From positions 32,196-96,195 of the forward strand of contig NZ_JACWZY010000033.1 of NCBI RefSeq assembly GCF_014699005.1: a stretch of 64,000 nucleotides of DNA, in the 5' to 3' direction. This document shows positions 53,926-63,395 of the stretch, piece by piece. The stretch's first letter is position 1; each line of letters starts with the position of its first letter. Origin of the DNA: Spirosoma profusum (GTDB taxonomy: Bacteria; Bacteroidota; Bacteroidia; Cytophagales; Spirosomataceae). A program made the position numbers and the translations under genes. The notes under the pieces were generated by a model. The model searched no databases, had not been told where the DNA came from, and was given only the letters and a program-made list of their open reading frames with translations.

Positions 53926-56118
53926 ATGACGCCCCAGGAACGTATTGCCGAACTCTCAGATCGTCTGAATTATTACAATTATCAGTATTACCAGAACAGC
54001 CTTTCGGAAGTAGATGATTTTACATTCGATCAGCTGCTGACCGAACTTACTGAGCTGGAAAAACAGTATCCAGAATTTCGTCGATCTGATTCGCCGACGG
54101 TCCGCGTGGGGGGGGCTATCAGTAAGGAGTTTGCGACGGTATATCACCGCTTTCCGATGCTCTCGCTGGGCAATACGTACTCAGAAAGCGATTTAATTGA
54201 GTTCGACAACCGCGTCCGTAAGGGCCTGAACGGACAGCCTTATGAATATGTCTGCGAACTGAAATTTGACGGTGTCGCCCTCAGCATGACCTACGAAAAT
54301 GGCGTTCTGATTCAGGGCGCGACCCGTGGCGATGGCGTGCGTGGTGATGACATCACGAACAACATACGTACCATCCGAACGGTACCGCTACGTGTGGAGT
54401 GGCAGAGAGGAAAGGGGAGAGGGCACGGGGAAAAGGGTATTGATAAAGAAGCTGAAGGGCAGTTGGCTCTTTCCTTCGACAGCAACGTAACACCCTCCGC
54501 CCAAGGCCCTCTGCCCGAAGCTCAAATCCCTGCGCTTTTCGAAGTTCGGGGGGAAGGTTTTTTGCCGTTGGCTGAGTTCAATCGGATTAATAAGGAACGG
54601 GAAGATATTGGCGAACCACTGCTCGCTAACCCACGTAACGCAGCGTCCGGTACGTTCAAACAGCAGGATTCTGGAGCCGTGGCTCGTCGGCGACTGGACT
54701 GTTATATCTATTCGTTTCTGTCTGAACAGGACATCTTCCAGACGCACGAAGTAAGCCTGATTGCCATGAAAGAGTGGGGATTTAACGTATCGCCGACCTG
54801 GCGAAAATGCGCTGACATCCGGGACGTAATGAATTATATTAATGAGTGGGAAACCAAACGATTCGACCTGCCATTGGGCACCGATGGAATCGTTATCAAG
54901 GTGAATCGTTACGATCAGCAGCGCGAACTGGGTTATACGGCAAAAAGTCCGCGCTGGGCCATTGCGTTCAAATATAAAGCCTTGGCTGCCAGTACGGTTT
55001 TAAATGGAATCCGGTATCAGGTCGGCCGGACGGGAGCCGTAACGCCGGTGGCTTTGTTAACACCAGTACTGCTGGCTGGTACTACCGTGAAGCGGGCTTC
55101 GCTGCACAACGCCAATGAAATCGAGCGGTTAGGTGTCCGGTTGTTCGATACCGTATTCGTCGAAAAAGGGGGCGAAATTATCCCGAAAATAACCGGCGTA
55201 GACCTGAACCGACGTACGGAGCAGAGCCAGCCGATTATTTACCCGACAACCTGCCCGGCCTGTGGTACGCCCCTAATTCGGAAAGAAGGCGAAGCGCATT
55301 TTTATTGCCCCAACGAACGCGGATGCCCACCGCAACGCCAGAGTCGTTTTGAGCATTTTATCCAGCGTCGGGCCATGAACATCGAAAGCTTGGGCGAAGG
55401 GAAAATTGAACTGCTCATCGACCGAGGCTTAGTCGAAACACCCGCTGATTTATATGACCTTACGTTTGATAAATTGCTGGGCATTGAAAAAGTATTTATT
55501 GAGGAAGAAACAATGGACCCTGCAACCAGCGAAGTGATTCCGGGCAAAAAACGGGTAGTGAGTTTCCGCGAGAAAACGGTTGAAAATATTCTGACGGCTA
55601 TTGAACGGTCGAAAGCGCAGCCCCTGGCTAACGTATTGTTTGCGTTGGGGATACGCTACGTTGGTAACACTACCGCCGAAAAACTAGTCGATTATTTTGG
55701 CTCGATGGATGCCATCATGAATGCTACGTTGGACGAACTACTAGCCGTTCCTGACACGGGTCCACGTATCGCAGAAAGCATTGTCGCCTGGTTTTCCGAC
55801 GCTGATAATCGTGCGTATGTAGAGCGGCTTCGAGCAGCGGGATTGCAGTTTGTTGGTGAAAAGAAAGTGGTTGAACAGGAAGGTGATACGTTAGCTGGCA
55901 AAACCTTTCTATATAGCGGAACCTTCGCCAATTTCACCCGTGAAGAACTGGAAAGCCGGATTGTGGCCAACGGTGGTAAACTGTTGAGCGGCATCTCCAA
56001 AAAATTGAACTACCTGATTGTCGGCGAGAACGCGGGCCCGTCGAAAGTCGATAAAGCGCAGAAACTCAACGTACCAATGATTAGCGAAGATGAGTTTCTG
56101 GCGATGCTGGAGGTGTAG
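53926..56118 (+). CDS. ligA: NAD-dependent DNA ligase, with an in-frame linker insertion
   Basis: 730 residues. Domain Ia (YYNYQYYQNSLSEVDD, the NMN-binding part), adenylation domain with CELKFDGVALS (Lys113 adenylated), OB fold, a Zn finger (CPACG and the later Cys residues near FYCPNERGCPP), HhH repeats and a C-terminal BRCT domain are all present. Residues about 158-200 (beginning VEWQRGKGRGHGEKG) are not in the LigA proteins I know, which run directly from TVPLR to FEVRGE. This region is encoded by a G-rich then C-rich inverted structure and looks inserted. It still has an open frame, so the ligase should be made. Confidence 0.96.
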   Translation: MTPQERIAELSDRLNYYNYQYYQNSLSEVDDFTFDQLLTELTELEKQYPEFRRSDSPTVRVGGAISKEFATVYHRFPMLSLGNTYSESDLIEFDNRVRKGLNGQPYEYVCELKFDGVALSMTYENGVLIQGATRGDGVRGDDITNNIRTIRTVPLRVEWQRGKGRGHGEKGIDKEAEGQLALSFDSNVTPSAQGPLPEAQIPALFEVRGEGFLPLAEFNRINKEREDIGEPLLANPRNAASGTFKQQDSGAVARRRLDCYIYSFLSEQDIFQTHEVSLIAMKEWGFNVSPTWRKCADIRDVMNYINEWETKRFDLPLGTDGIVIKVNRYDQQRELGYTAKSPRWAIAFKYKALAASTVLNGIRYQVGRTGAVTPVALLTPVLLAGTTVKRASLHNANEIERLGVRLFDTVFVEKGGEIIPKITGVDLNRRTEQSQPIIYPTTCPACGTPLIRKEGEAHFYCPNERGCPPQRQSRFEHFIQRRAMNIESLGEGKIELLIDRGLVETPADLYDLTFDKLLGIEKVFIEEETMDPATSEVIPGKKRVVSFREKTVENILTAIERSKAQPLANVLFALGIRYVGNTTAEKLVDYFGSMDAIMNATLDELLAVPDTGPRIAESIVAWFSDADNRAYVERLRAAGLQFVGEKKVVEQEGDTLAGKTFLYSGTFANFTREELESRIVANGGKLLSGISKKLNYLIVGENAGPSKVDKAQKLNVPMISEDEFLAMLEV
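54401..54517 (+). repeat. Probable palindromic element domesticated within ligA
   Basis: A G-rich arm with ~7-base spacing (GGCAGAGAGGAAAGGGGAGA and GGGCACGGGG) is followed about 60 bases later by a C-rich arm (CACCCTCCGCCCAAGGCCCT and CTGCCC). It resembles the 35,234-35,303 element, sharing GCAGAGAGGNAAGGG. It coincides with the extra residues of LigA and keeps the frame. Element identity is inference from composition, periodicity and the shared 15-mer. Confidence 0.6.
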
Positions 56119-56159
56119 CTGCGGTCGGCTATCTTTATGTACTAACGTAACGCAGGTGA

Positions 56160-56191
56160 AAACCCGCAGCATACAGACCAACTGCGGGTTT
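56160..56191 (+). terminator. Intrinsic terminator after ligA
   Basis: AAACCCGCAG (56,160-56,169) pairs exactly with CTGCGGGTTT (56,182-56,191), with a 12-base loop and a short T-rich end. Confidence 0.8.
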
Positions 56192-56269
56192 CTACCCACG
56201 CTACGTTATTGTAAAGCGTTACTTTTTTCCATTTTACCGTCTTCAATACGCTAAATAATCTGAGTTCAA

Positions 56270-56839
56270 ATGGAGTCCAATACTGGTTTTGAAGATATTC
56301 GAGCCATTCTGAAAGAAGTTGCCGAGAAGCAGCGTGAGATTACAGAACAGCAGCGTGAGAACGATAAGGAAATAAGCCGTGTCGCTAAAATCGTGGGCGA
56401 CATCGGCAATAAATTTGGTACGTTTACCGAGGGGATGGCCTTTCCGTCGATGGACAAAGTCCTTCGGAAACAGTTTGGCGTAACTACCGTAACCACGAAT
56501 TACACTACCCAGGCTGGGGCTGATACCTTGGAAATTGATGTATTGGGGCTAGCGAACAGAGACGCCAATATAGCAGTGATTGTTGAAGTAAAAAGTCATC
56601 TTCGAAAACGGGATATTGACCAAACGCTGAAAACAATTGACCGATTTCGGCGGCTGCATCCTGAACACGCCAGTAAGAAGTTATACGGGGTAATTGCCTG
56701 TGTCAGTGGCTCAAAGGAACAGCGTGAAGAAGCGCAGAGGGCAGGACTTTTTGTGGCTTCCATTCATGATGAAGTATTTGAGTTAAAGACACTCGCCAAC
56801 TTTGTTCCGAAAGATTTCTCTGCGGAAGTCGTGGCCTAA
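56270..56839 (+). CDS. DUF3782-like protein with PD-(D/E)xK nuclease-like core
   Basis: 189 residues. An N-terminal coiled coil (ILKEVAEKQREITEQQREND) is followed by a core containing LEIDVLG and VIVEVKSH, the Asp and ExK of a restriction-endonuclease-like fold, then DIDQTLKTIDRFRR. This arrangement is seen in uncharacterised DUF3782 proteins, often in several copies per genome in cyanobacteria and Bacteroidota. Nuclease activity is a fold-based inference. It stands between ligA and dapA with no visible partner. Confidence 0.75.
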   Translation: MESNTGFEDIRAILKEVAEKQREITEQQRENDKEISRVAKIVGDIGNKFGTFTEGMAFPSMDKVLRKQFGVTTVTTNYTTQAGADTLEIDVLGLANRDANIAVIVEVKSHLRKRDIDQTLKTIDRFRRLHPEHASKKLYGVIACVSGSKEQREEAQRAGLFVASIHDEVFELKTLANFVPKDFSAEVVA

Positions 56840-56900
56840 ACGCGGAACTCACCACTAAATTCCCGTAACTTTGTGGTAACATACATTTTTGTCTCCGCGA

Positions 56901-57797
56901 ATGGAAACCAAATTTCACGGCGTCGGCGTCGCCATTGTGACGCCCTTCAATGCCGACCAGTCAATTGATTTCGACGGCTTTGGTCGCATTATCCGACACA
57001 TCTCCGAAGGAGGTGTCCGTTACGTTGTCCTGCAGGGTACCACCGGCGAATCGCCAACGGTGACGAAGCAGGAAAAGAAACAGTTGCTGCAATACCTCAA
57101 GGAAAACAACTCGAGCAATCTTCCCATTGTATTTGGCGTTGGCGGTAACGTAACATCCGACGTAGTGTCGGGCATGAAAGATATTGATTTTGAAGGCGTA
57201 GACGCTATTCTGTCAGTTTGCCCTTACTATAACAAACCTGGTAAACGTGGTGTCATTGAACACTTTACCCGCATTGCCGATGCCAGCCCCGTACCGGTAA
57301 TTCTGTATAATATTCCGTTCCGGACGGGGATTAACATGTCCGCCGAAACCATTTGCGAATTGGCACAGCATCCCAACATTATCGGCGTAAAAGAAGCTTC
57401 CTGCGTCATTGAGCAATGCATGGAAATTGTACGTGATAAACCCGACGATTTTCTGCTCATCTCCGGCGACGACGTACAAGCTGTTCCTCTCATCAGCATT
57501 GGTGGAGTAGGCGTTATGTCGGTGATTGCCAACGCATTCCCCGCTAAATTCTCGGGTATGATCGATGCCGCGCTGAGAGGTGATTTTGCTTTTGCTCAGA
57601 AAGAATTGGGCCATTTCCTACGTATCGATCCACTCCTCTATGAAGAAGGAAATCCGGTTGGTGTAAAGAACATCATGGAAATTCTCAACCTAATTTCCGC
57701 AGAAGTACGCTTACCTCTTATGCGGGCTTCGGATGACCTCAGCGAACGCCAGCGAGCTGTTCTTCAACGCGACGGACTGCTTGAGCTGGTGGCGTAA
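56901..57797 (+). CDS. dapA: 4-hydroxy-tetrahydrodipicolinate synthase
   Basis: 298 residues from the ATG at 56,901; a TTG four codons upstream is less likely. QGTTGESPT (45-53), Tyr136 in LYNIPFRTG and Lys164 in IGVKEASC are the substrate, proton-relay and Schiff-base residues. It condenses pyruvate with aspartate semialdehyde on the lysine and diaminopimelate route. A TAACTTTG at 56,866-56,873 could be the -7 element of its own promoter, though no clear -33 is visible. It is closed by a terminator at 57,818-57,857. Confidence 0.96.
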   Translation: METKFHGVGVAIVTPFNADQSIDFDGFGRIIRHISEGGVRYVVLQGTTGESPTVTKQEKKQLLQYLKENNSSNLPIVFGVGGNVTSDVVSGMKDIDFEGVDAILSVCPYYNKPGKRGVIEHFTRIADASPVPVILYNIPFRTGINMSAETICELAQHPNIIGVKEASCVIEQCMEIVRDKPDDFLLISGDDVQAVPLISIGGVGVMSVIANAFPAKFSGMIDAALRGDFAFAQKELGHFLRIDPLLYEEGNPVGVKNIMEILNLISAEVRLPLMRASDDLSERQRAVLQRDGLLELVA

Positions 57798-57817
57798 CGT
57801 AGCGTTTTCAACAATAT

Positions 57818-57857
57818 AAAAAAGGTTGCATCCGATAATTAGGAAGCAACCTTTTTT
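57818..57857. terminator. Bidirectional terminator after dapA
   Basis: AAAAAAGGTTGC (57,818-57,829) pairs with GCAACCTTTTTT (57,846-57,857). The T-run on the plus strand and the mirrored one on the minus strand let it serve dapA and the convergent small gene. Confidence 0.9.
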
Positions 57858-57876
57858 GCATTCAACAGGAAAATCA

Positions 57877-58065
57877 TCAGGAGTTGCCGCCACCAAATAG
57901 CTTGGATACGAGCCAGATAACGATACCAATTCCCAGAATAACCAGGATAGCACCGGTCCAGGCACCCGCCTGAAAAATATCACCAACTACTTCGCAACTG
58001 GATAGTAAGAAAGTAAGAAAGAAGGCGACTAAGGCCATCGGGAGAAATTTTACTAGCGCTTTCAT
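57877..58065 (-). CDS. Small membrane lipoprotein of the 'SCEVVG-IF' type
   Basis: 62 residues from the ATG at 58,065 (MKALVKFLPMALVAFFLTFL). A lipoprotein-like signal ends LSSC, then EVVGDIFQAGAWTG, a membrane helix (AILVILGIGIVIWLVSKLF) and a Gly-rich tail. Bacteroidota carry many very similar short proteins, sometimes misnamed phosphatidate cytidylyltransferase; they lack that enzyme's domain. Function unknown. The longer frame to 58,134 adds residues unlike the family. Confidence 0.8.
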   Translation of the reverse strand: MKALVKFLPMALVAFFLTFLLSSCEVVGDIFQAGAWTGAILVILGIGIVIWLVSKLFGGGNS

Positions 58066-58161
58066 AAACGTTGATTGGTTTTTGTGTAGGATATGTACTG
58101 CCTTTAGTTGGCAGGCTGCACAAATAACTAGCACAAATTCAGTTTGTTTAAAGCCGTACGC

Positions 58162-60375
58162 TTAAAGATTCCACCAATACGTCCATTTCAGAACCAAGGC
58201 CCGGTTTTTGACCGAGAAAAAGCCCGGTACGTCCTGCCCAATCTGGCCTGAATTGGGTAAATAATTATCAGTATACACCAGGAAAAAGTCGGAGGCTGGT
58301 TTGTAGCGCCACTGAATCCGGGCGTTCACGTTCATGTTTTTCTGCTGCTCGTTATATTGAACAAACGTAGTGAGATACAACGTATTAGTCATCGTAAAGT
58401 CGAAACGGGGACTGATTAGCCAGAACGTAGTACGACCCCAGGGCTGACGTAACCGAATGTCGTTGTAGCTTGCCGTAGCCGCCAGACTTACGTAAGGCTG
58501 AATACGGTACCCTAACGTAGCGGTCAGGTTCAGGCGGGTTCCGTTTTCATAATAACCACCATATCGCGTTGTAAATCCGTACGTAAATACACTTTGCGGT
58601 TTGGAAATAAACTCGGTTCCCCAGGCTGTCCAGTTGTGCTCTGTATTGGCAGCTAGCGTTTCGCGACCGGTGTTCGTAGGGTCGAAGGGTTGTAGGAGCC
58701 GAACGTAATCGGTAGCGACCCAGCCCGTGAACGTACTGCGGCTGCGGAACGTAAAGGCGTAACTCAGAATACTTTCGTTATCACTCTGTTTCCAGTTTGG
58801 ATCGAAAAAATACGTTGATGTCAGCAAAGGCCCGTGGTTCAGTACGTTACCGCCCGACGGCAGAAATGTGTAACCCAACGTAGCCATACCGCGTTCGTAA
58901 CCCAGACGCGGAACGTAACCCGCTTCGGCTGTGTAGTTCCTGCCAACCGCTTCGACCTGACTACCAATCAGCCATTTGCGGCTTGTATATTGTAGATTAC
59001 CCGCATAAACCGCGTCGTCGCCGGGTTGATCAGGTCGGAATGATTTGACATACAATGCTTTACCTGCCCATAGATTGTTCGCCGAAGCCAGATTATATTC
59101 AAACCCAAGATTGCGGTTGTAGCGTGAATAAACCGGTTTGTCGGGCGTTGGCGTATACGAAAGCGATTCTTTATTGACGAACATCATTCCGATGTTCGAG
59201 CGAGCAAAAACGCGCCGTTGCAACGCAAATACAGCGAAGTTTTGAGCGGGCAGGCCCGTTTCATCAACTTTGCCCGTCTGCATATCCATGAGCCCCATGC
59301 GCCAGTCCTTGTTTAGCTTACCACTGAGACGAGCCCCGAAGCGGATTGGTACGCCACCCAACCCGATACGTCGGCTGAAAAACGGGCGGATACGGTCGTA
59401 GCCGAAATTGGTGAATTGGTCGCCGTTTTCGAGAAAAAACTGTCGCCGTTCGGGGAAGAAAAGCTCGAAACGGTCGAGATTGGTCACCTGCTGGTCAACA
59501 TCTACCTGCGAGAAATCTGGGTTCACAGTCAGGTCCAGATTCAGCGACGACGTAACGGCTACCTTCGCATCGAGGCCCGCGTCGAAACGATATTGATTGG
59601 GCACATTATTCTGATAGTCGCGCGTCAGCGCCCCAAGAGCATAGGGAATAATCGAGATATTCGGACCCGGTTGTGGCGGTGGCTGATCCCAGATCAATAC
59701 GCCGGTTAGGGCCAGTGAAGCCGTTGGGAATTGACGCTGAATGGGTGTCCAGGAAGATTTTTCAGTGGTTTTTAAATCCAACCGACTGAAATTGATTCCC
59801 CAGCGACTGATGCCTTTTTTATAGCGAATGGTTTTGAAGGGAATAGCCAGTTCTAGAACGTAACGATCGGCGTAATTTTTGACTACCGATGTCCATTTAT
59901 TATCCCAGCTAAGGTTCGCTTTACCACCTTCATACAATAGGCCATCCCACTGAGCGCCCGCAGCATTCGCCCCGAAGGTAAACCCGTTGGTCTGGTCGTC
60001 GAAGGGGTCCATGAAAAAAATGAAATTATCATTTTTGGTAAACGCCCAGTCGCGCCGGAGCGATTCAACCATGTATGGCCCTTCTACGTAGCCGTGGAAA
60101 CAAACGGCGCTCAGGTAAACGTTATGGTCATCGTACGCCATGCGCACTTCGGTTCGTACCTGCGCTTTACTGGTATCCATCGGCAGCACCATCCAGAAAT
60201 CGGTGGCGACTTCGGCGGCCTGCCAGGCGGACTCGTCTACTGTTCCATCGATTACGATTGGCGATTGAGCCCGGTTGATGTGGAGCTGGTACTTTTCATT
60301 TTTCTTCTGCGCCCGTACCACCAAAGGGCTAACTGATAAAACGATAAGGAAAATTGGCAGGATAAGTTTCACCAA
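58162..60375 (-). CDS. DUF5916 outer-membrane protein with N-terminal CBM9-like domain
   Basis: 737 residues. A signal peptide (LIVLSVSPLVVRAQ) precedes a carbohydrate-binding family 9-like domain (SPIVIDGTVDESAWQAA; VRMAYDDHNVYLSAVCF) and a DUF5916 region (DLTVNPDFSQVDVDQQVTNL, then FFPERRQFFLENG). The C-terminal part is a beta-barrel with alternating aromatic strands ending WTYWWNL. The family is widespread in Bacteroidota and presumed to bind or pass glycans or peptides, but the function is not established. Confidence 0.88.
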   Translation of the reverse strand: MVKLILPIFLIVLSVSPLVVRAQKKNEKYQLHINRAQSPIVIDGTVDESAWQAAEVATDFWMVLPMDTSKAQVRTEVRMAYDDHNVYLSAVCFHGYVEGPYMVESLRRDWAFTKNDNFIFFMDPFDDQTNGFTFGANAAGAQWDGLLYEGGKANLSWDNKWTSVVKNYADRYVLELAIPFKTIRYKKGISRWGINFSRLDLKTTEKSSWTPIQRQFPTASLALTGVLIWDQPPPQPGPNISIIPYALGALTRDYQNNVPNQYRFDAGLDAKVAVTSSLNLDLTVNPDFSQVDVDQQVTNLDRFELFFPERRQFFLENGDQFTNFGYDRIRPFFSRRIGLGGVPIRFGARLSGKLNKDWRMGLMDMQTGKVDETGLPAQNFAVFALQRRVFARSNIGMMFVNKESLSYTPTPDKPVYSRYNRNLGFEYNLASANNLWAGKALYVKSFRPDQPGDDAVYAGNLQYTSRKWLIGSQVEAVGRNYTAEAGYVPRLGYERGMATLGYTFLPSGGNVLNHGPLLTSTYFFDPNWKQSDNESILSYAFTFRSRSTFTGWVATDYVRLLQPFDPTNTGRETLAANTEHNWTAWGTEFISKPQSVFTYGFTTRYGGYYENGTRLNLTATLGYRIQPYVSLAATASYNDIRLRQPWGRTTFWLISPRFDFTMTNTLYLTTFVQYNEQQKNMNVNARIQWRYKPASDFFLVYTDNYLPNSGQIGQDVPGFFSVKNRALVLKWTYWWNL

Positions 60376-60439
60376 ATCAGTGAGTTTAAGAAACGGTACG
60401 TAATAAAAAGGGAAGGCGGCTTTTTTTTACTGAAAGTAA

Positions 60440-60532
60440 TTTTTTAACCGTAAAGGTCGCTAGGGCCTACGCAAAGATCACGAAGTACGCTGTGTTTCTT
60501 TGCGTATACCTTAGCGACCTTTACAGTTAAAA
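60440..60532. repeat. AAAGGTCGCT-type palindrome upstream of the DUF5916 gene
   Basis: Left arm TTTTTTAACCGTAAAGGTCG continuing CTAGGGCCTACGCAAAGA; right arm TCTTTGCGTATACCTTAGCG continuing ACCTTTACAGTTAAAAAAA. The arms pair with a few mismatches. It lies between the M14 peptidase stop (60,556) and the DUF5916 start (60,375), so between two genes read in the same direction. Confidence 0.88.
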
Positions 60533-60555
60533 AAAGCGCTAATCATAGCCATAAA

Positions 60556-63129
60556 CTAGTTCCCGACCATGAAAACGGCGTTGCTGAATAGCAGTTTGCC
60601 ATTATACCAGAAACCCCGAAACAACGGATCGTCGGCCAGATATACGATGCTCCCTCGTCCAACATTCTGAACACCCATTAGCAACGTATTTTTTAGTTTC
60701 TCTCTGGCGTTACGTCCCGAAAAACCAGCGACGTAGTTATCGTTTTTCAGATACCCTACGTTCCAGCCATCTTTCAGAAAGTCAAAATTGAACGCGTTTT
60801 GCACCAATGTGTAATACCCGTCAGTCAGACCGAAACCCAACGGGTGCGACGTATCGACATTGACCCGGTAAATACTACCTGGAATATCGTCGGAGATGGC
60901 GGTACGTTCCCGGTCGGCGTATAGTTTAACCGAGTCAATAGCGTTGCCTTTTTTCTCTTTTTTATCGCCTTCCTGTGCCGCTTTTTCCTTTAATTCGAAC
61001 CCATCCCGCCCGGCTAGGAAAGCAGCAGCCCGTTCCATTGCGATCAGCTTGCCGCCCGCCCGAATCCACTCTCTCAGCGACGACAGCACCCGGTCGTTCA
61101 GAAAGCGGGCGTAGTTATAATTGGTTGGCAAAATCAATACGTCGAGTTTGTTCCATTCTACGTTGCCCAGTGAATTTCCATCGACCAACGTAATGGGGTA
61201 GTTCAGTTCCTGATCAAAAAAATGCCAGACTTCTCCAGCCGATGGGGGAGGAGTGCCCTCGCCCATAACCAGCGCCACACGTGGAGCTTTCAAACCCGTA
61301 ACAAAATCAGACCCAAAATCAGAACCCTTTGCAACGAAGCCTGTCTGAACAGGTTCAAATCCGGAACCGGTCATCGTAGCGATCTGCTTCACAATCCCAT
61401 CGAACCGATCGCCAAGTCGTTCGTTGCCGGCGCGTGGTACAATCAGCGTACCCGACGGATAGGTTTTGCCATCCAGTTCAAATGGTTTTTCGGCAGCCCG
61501 CACCCTGATTTTCTGCTTCAGCAGCGCAGCCAACGTTTGAGCGGCTGGTAATGATTTCCATTTAATTAGATAGGCATACGCTCTGGATGAAGCCGCCGTA
61601 GTTGACGAAGCGGGCGCAGTCGGAACGGACATTGTACTGGATGGCTCCAGGCGAGTTGTTAAACCATATGTTTGCAGTCCAAATGCATATGGTAACGACC
61701 AGGCTGTAATGTCATACGTAGCAGAATCTTCGAGCGCTGAATTTTGCTCAAAAAGAATTTTCAGCAGTGTCGATTTGGGTTGATAGGCGCTGATAACCAC
61801 ATCTTCGGCGGCTATAGTTACACTTTTGTCGTTTTTCTGCGAGTTGTAGTTGTAACCAGGTGCAGTTGTAGATTTACCAGCATAGCCATACCGGATTTTG
61901 TTACGTTCCAGTAACTGAAGAAGCGCCTTCACTCGGCCACCGTTATCATCTTTCGGCGATTTGATAACGTAACTCTTATACGTACCAATGGGCGTGTTCC
62001 TTGCTTTATCGAAAAACTGGCCAAACTCCTTTACGATTTCGGCTGGCCGGTCGGCTACGGATTCTAACGTAGCAATGCTGGCCGCGTAGTGATGGTCAAT
62101 ACGTTGTCGAAGGGTTAACGTATCACCGTCGGCTTTCTCGATGGCCAGCCCGGCCCGTCCGCTGCCGCCTTGTTCGAAGGTCATACCGATAGCACCGTTG
62201 TAGGTTGGATACGTGTCGCCATAGCTGGGATAGAACAAGTCGAATCGTTCGCGTGTGTAATACAGCCAGCCGTTCCGGTCGAAATATCGGCTGCAATATT
62301 CACCAATGGTTTGCTGGAATTTCCGCTGGAAAGGTGTAATGTCTTCGTGATAGGGCTTTGCCGATGGCGCAAAATAATAGGGGCTCTCGACGCCCATTTC
62401 GTGGAAATCACCGTGCAGATGCGGCATCCACTGTTGATAGAGCGCCATGCGTTGTTGCGTGATTTCCTGCGTTTGCCACGCCCAGTCTCGGTTTGGGTCG
62501 AATAGGTAGTGCGTATAACGACCACCGGGCCAGGGTTCGTTATGTTCGCGGGCCGAGGGAGTTGGGTCGGCGCTACGTCCTACCATCTGGTTGTACCAGT
62601 TCACGTAGCGGTCATGCCCATCGGGATTGAGGCCGGGGTCGAGCAGTACAATAGTTGAATTGATAATTTTCTGCGAAACGGCATCCGTTGGACTGAGTAG
62701 CCGGTAGAGAACTTCCATAAAAGCCTCCGAGCTAACAGCTTCATTTCCGTGAACGTTGTAGCTAAGCCAGGCAATCGGGGGCTGAGAAGTTGGGGTTGGC
62801 GTTCCGTCGAGCAGGCCAATACGTTTCAAATTATTCGTCCGAATTTCTTCAAGTCGGGCCATATTAGCTTCCGAACTGATAGCAATCACCATCAGCTGTC
62901 GCCCTTCGTGTGTGGTGCCGTAAGGAAGGAGTTTTACGCGATTGGGGCGTTGACGAGCCACCTGTTCGGCGTAGGCTAATACGCGGTAGTGGGGCGTAAA
63001 GCGTTCGCCAATAGCATAGCCAAGAAATTTATCAGGTGAATCAACTACGGAGCTTGATGAAGTGGTTGTCTGACCAGCCGCTACGTTAGTAGCGGCAATG
63101 AGACACATACAGAAGAAAACTGATTTCAT
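60556..63129 (-). CDS. Secreted M14-family zinc carboxypeptidase-like protein
   Basis: 857 residues. A signal peptide (MCLIAATNVAAGQ) is followed by the peptidase domain: NVHGNEAVSSEAFMEVLYRL holds the first His and Glu zinc ligands, HLHGDFHEMG the third His, and GMTFEQGGSGRAG the catalytic Glu. The C-terminal ~350 residues include a GATase1-like segment (RVALVMGEGTPPPSAGEVWH) and an accessory beta domain. Such large M14 proteins are typical of Bacteroidota and Gemmatimonadota; they probably trim peptides in the periplasm. A TATTTTTG on the minus strand at 63,161-63,168 could be its -7 element. Confidence 0.92.
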   Translation of the reverse strand: MKSVFFCMCLIAATNVAAGQTTTSSSSVVDSPDKFLGYAIGERFTPHYRVLAYAEQVARQRPNRVKLLPYGTTHEGRQLMVIAISSEANMARLEEIRTNNLKRIGLLDGTPTPTSQPPIAWLSYNVHGNEAVSSEAFMEVLYRLLSPTDAVSQKIINSTIVLLDPGLNPDGHDRYVNWYNQMVGRSADPTPSAREHNEPWPGGRYTHYLFDPNRDWAWQTQEITQQRMALYQQWMPHLHGDFHEMGVESPYYFAPSAKPYHEDITPFQRKFQQTIGEYCSRYFDRNGWLYYTRERFDLFYPSYGDTYPTYNGAIGMTFEQGGSGRAGLAIEKADGDTLTLRQRIDHHYAASIATLESVADRPAEIVKEFGQFFDKARNTPIGTYKSYVIKSPKDDNGGRVKALLQLLERNKIRYGYAGKSTTAPGYNYNSQKNDKSVTIAAEDVVISAYQPKSTLLKILFEQNSALEDSATYDITAWSLPYAFGLQTYGLTTRLEPSSTMSVPTAPASSTTAASSRAYAYLIKWKSLPAAQTLAALLKQKIRVRAAEKPFELDGKTYPSGTLIVPRAGNERLGDRFDGIVKQIATMTGSGFEPVQTGFVAKGSDFGSDFVTGLKAPRVALVMGEGTPPPSAGEVWHFFDQELNYPITLVDGNSLGNVEWNKLDVLILPTNYNYARFLNDRVLSSLREWIRAGGKLIAMERAAAFLAGRDGFELKEKAAQEGDKKEKKGNAIDSVKLYADRERTAISDDIPGSIYRVNVDTSHPLGFGLTDGYYTLVQNAFNFDFLKDGWNVGYLKNDNYVAGFSGRNAREKLKNTLLMGVQNVGRGSIVYLADDPLFRGFWYNGKLLFSNAVFMVGN

Positions 63130-63219
63130 GAAGGAGAAAATGATGAAACGCTAATCTTCTCAAAAATAGCAGGAAAACAGGTAGAAACCCTTTTTTTGCT
63201 AAAATTTTGCAGCTGCATA

Positions 63220-63249
63220 TTGCATTATAAAAACATACCCGTACCTTTG
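63220..63249 (+). promoter_or_regulatory. Bacteroidota-type promoter for tRNA-Glu
   Basis: TTG (63,220-63,222), 19 bases, then TACCTTTG (63,242-63,249). Transcription would start near 63,256, about 54 bases before the mature tRNA. Confidence 0.75.
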
Positions 63250-63309
63250 CACCACGTTTCGCCAACGTAGCGGCTAATAAGCCAAAATGTTGGGTCTTAG
63301 ACACAAGAC

Positions 63310-63381
63310 GGCCGATTCGTCTAGCGGTTAGGACATCGCCCTTTCACGGCGGTAACACGGGTTCGATTCCCGTATCGGTCA
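63310..63381 (+). tRNA. tRNA-Glu (anticodon TTC)
   Basis: 72 bases. Acceptor GGCCGAT pairs with ATCGGTC (one G-U), D-arm GTCT/GGAC, anticodon loop CTTTCAC with anticodon TTC between TCGCC and GGCGG, T-arm with GTTCGATTC. The discriminator is A; CCA is not encoded (CCT follows). A terminator follows at 63,396-63,446. An integrase remnant begins 187 bases downstream, the usual arrangement at a tRNA attachment site. Confidence 0.97.
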
Positions 63382-63395
63382 CCTCCTAACAAACT

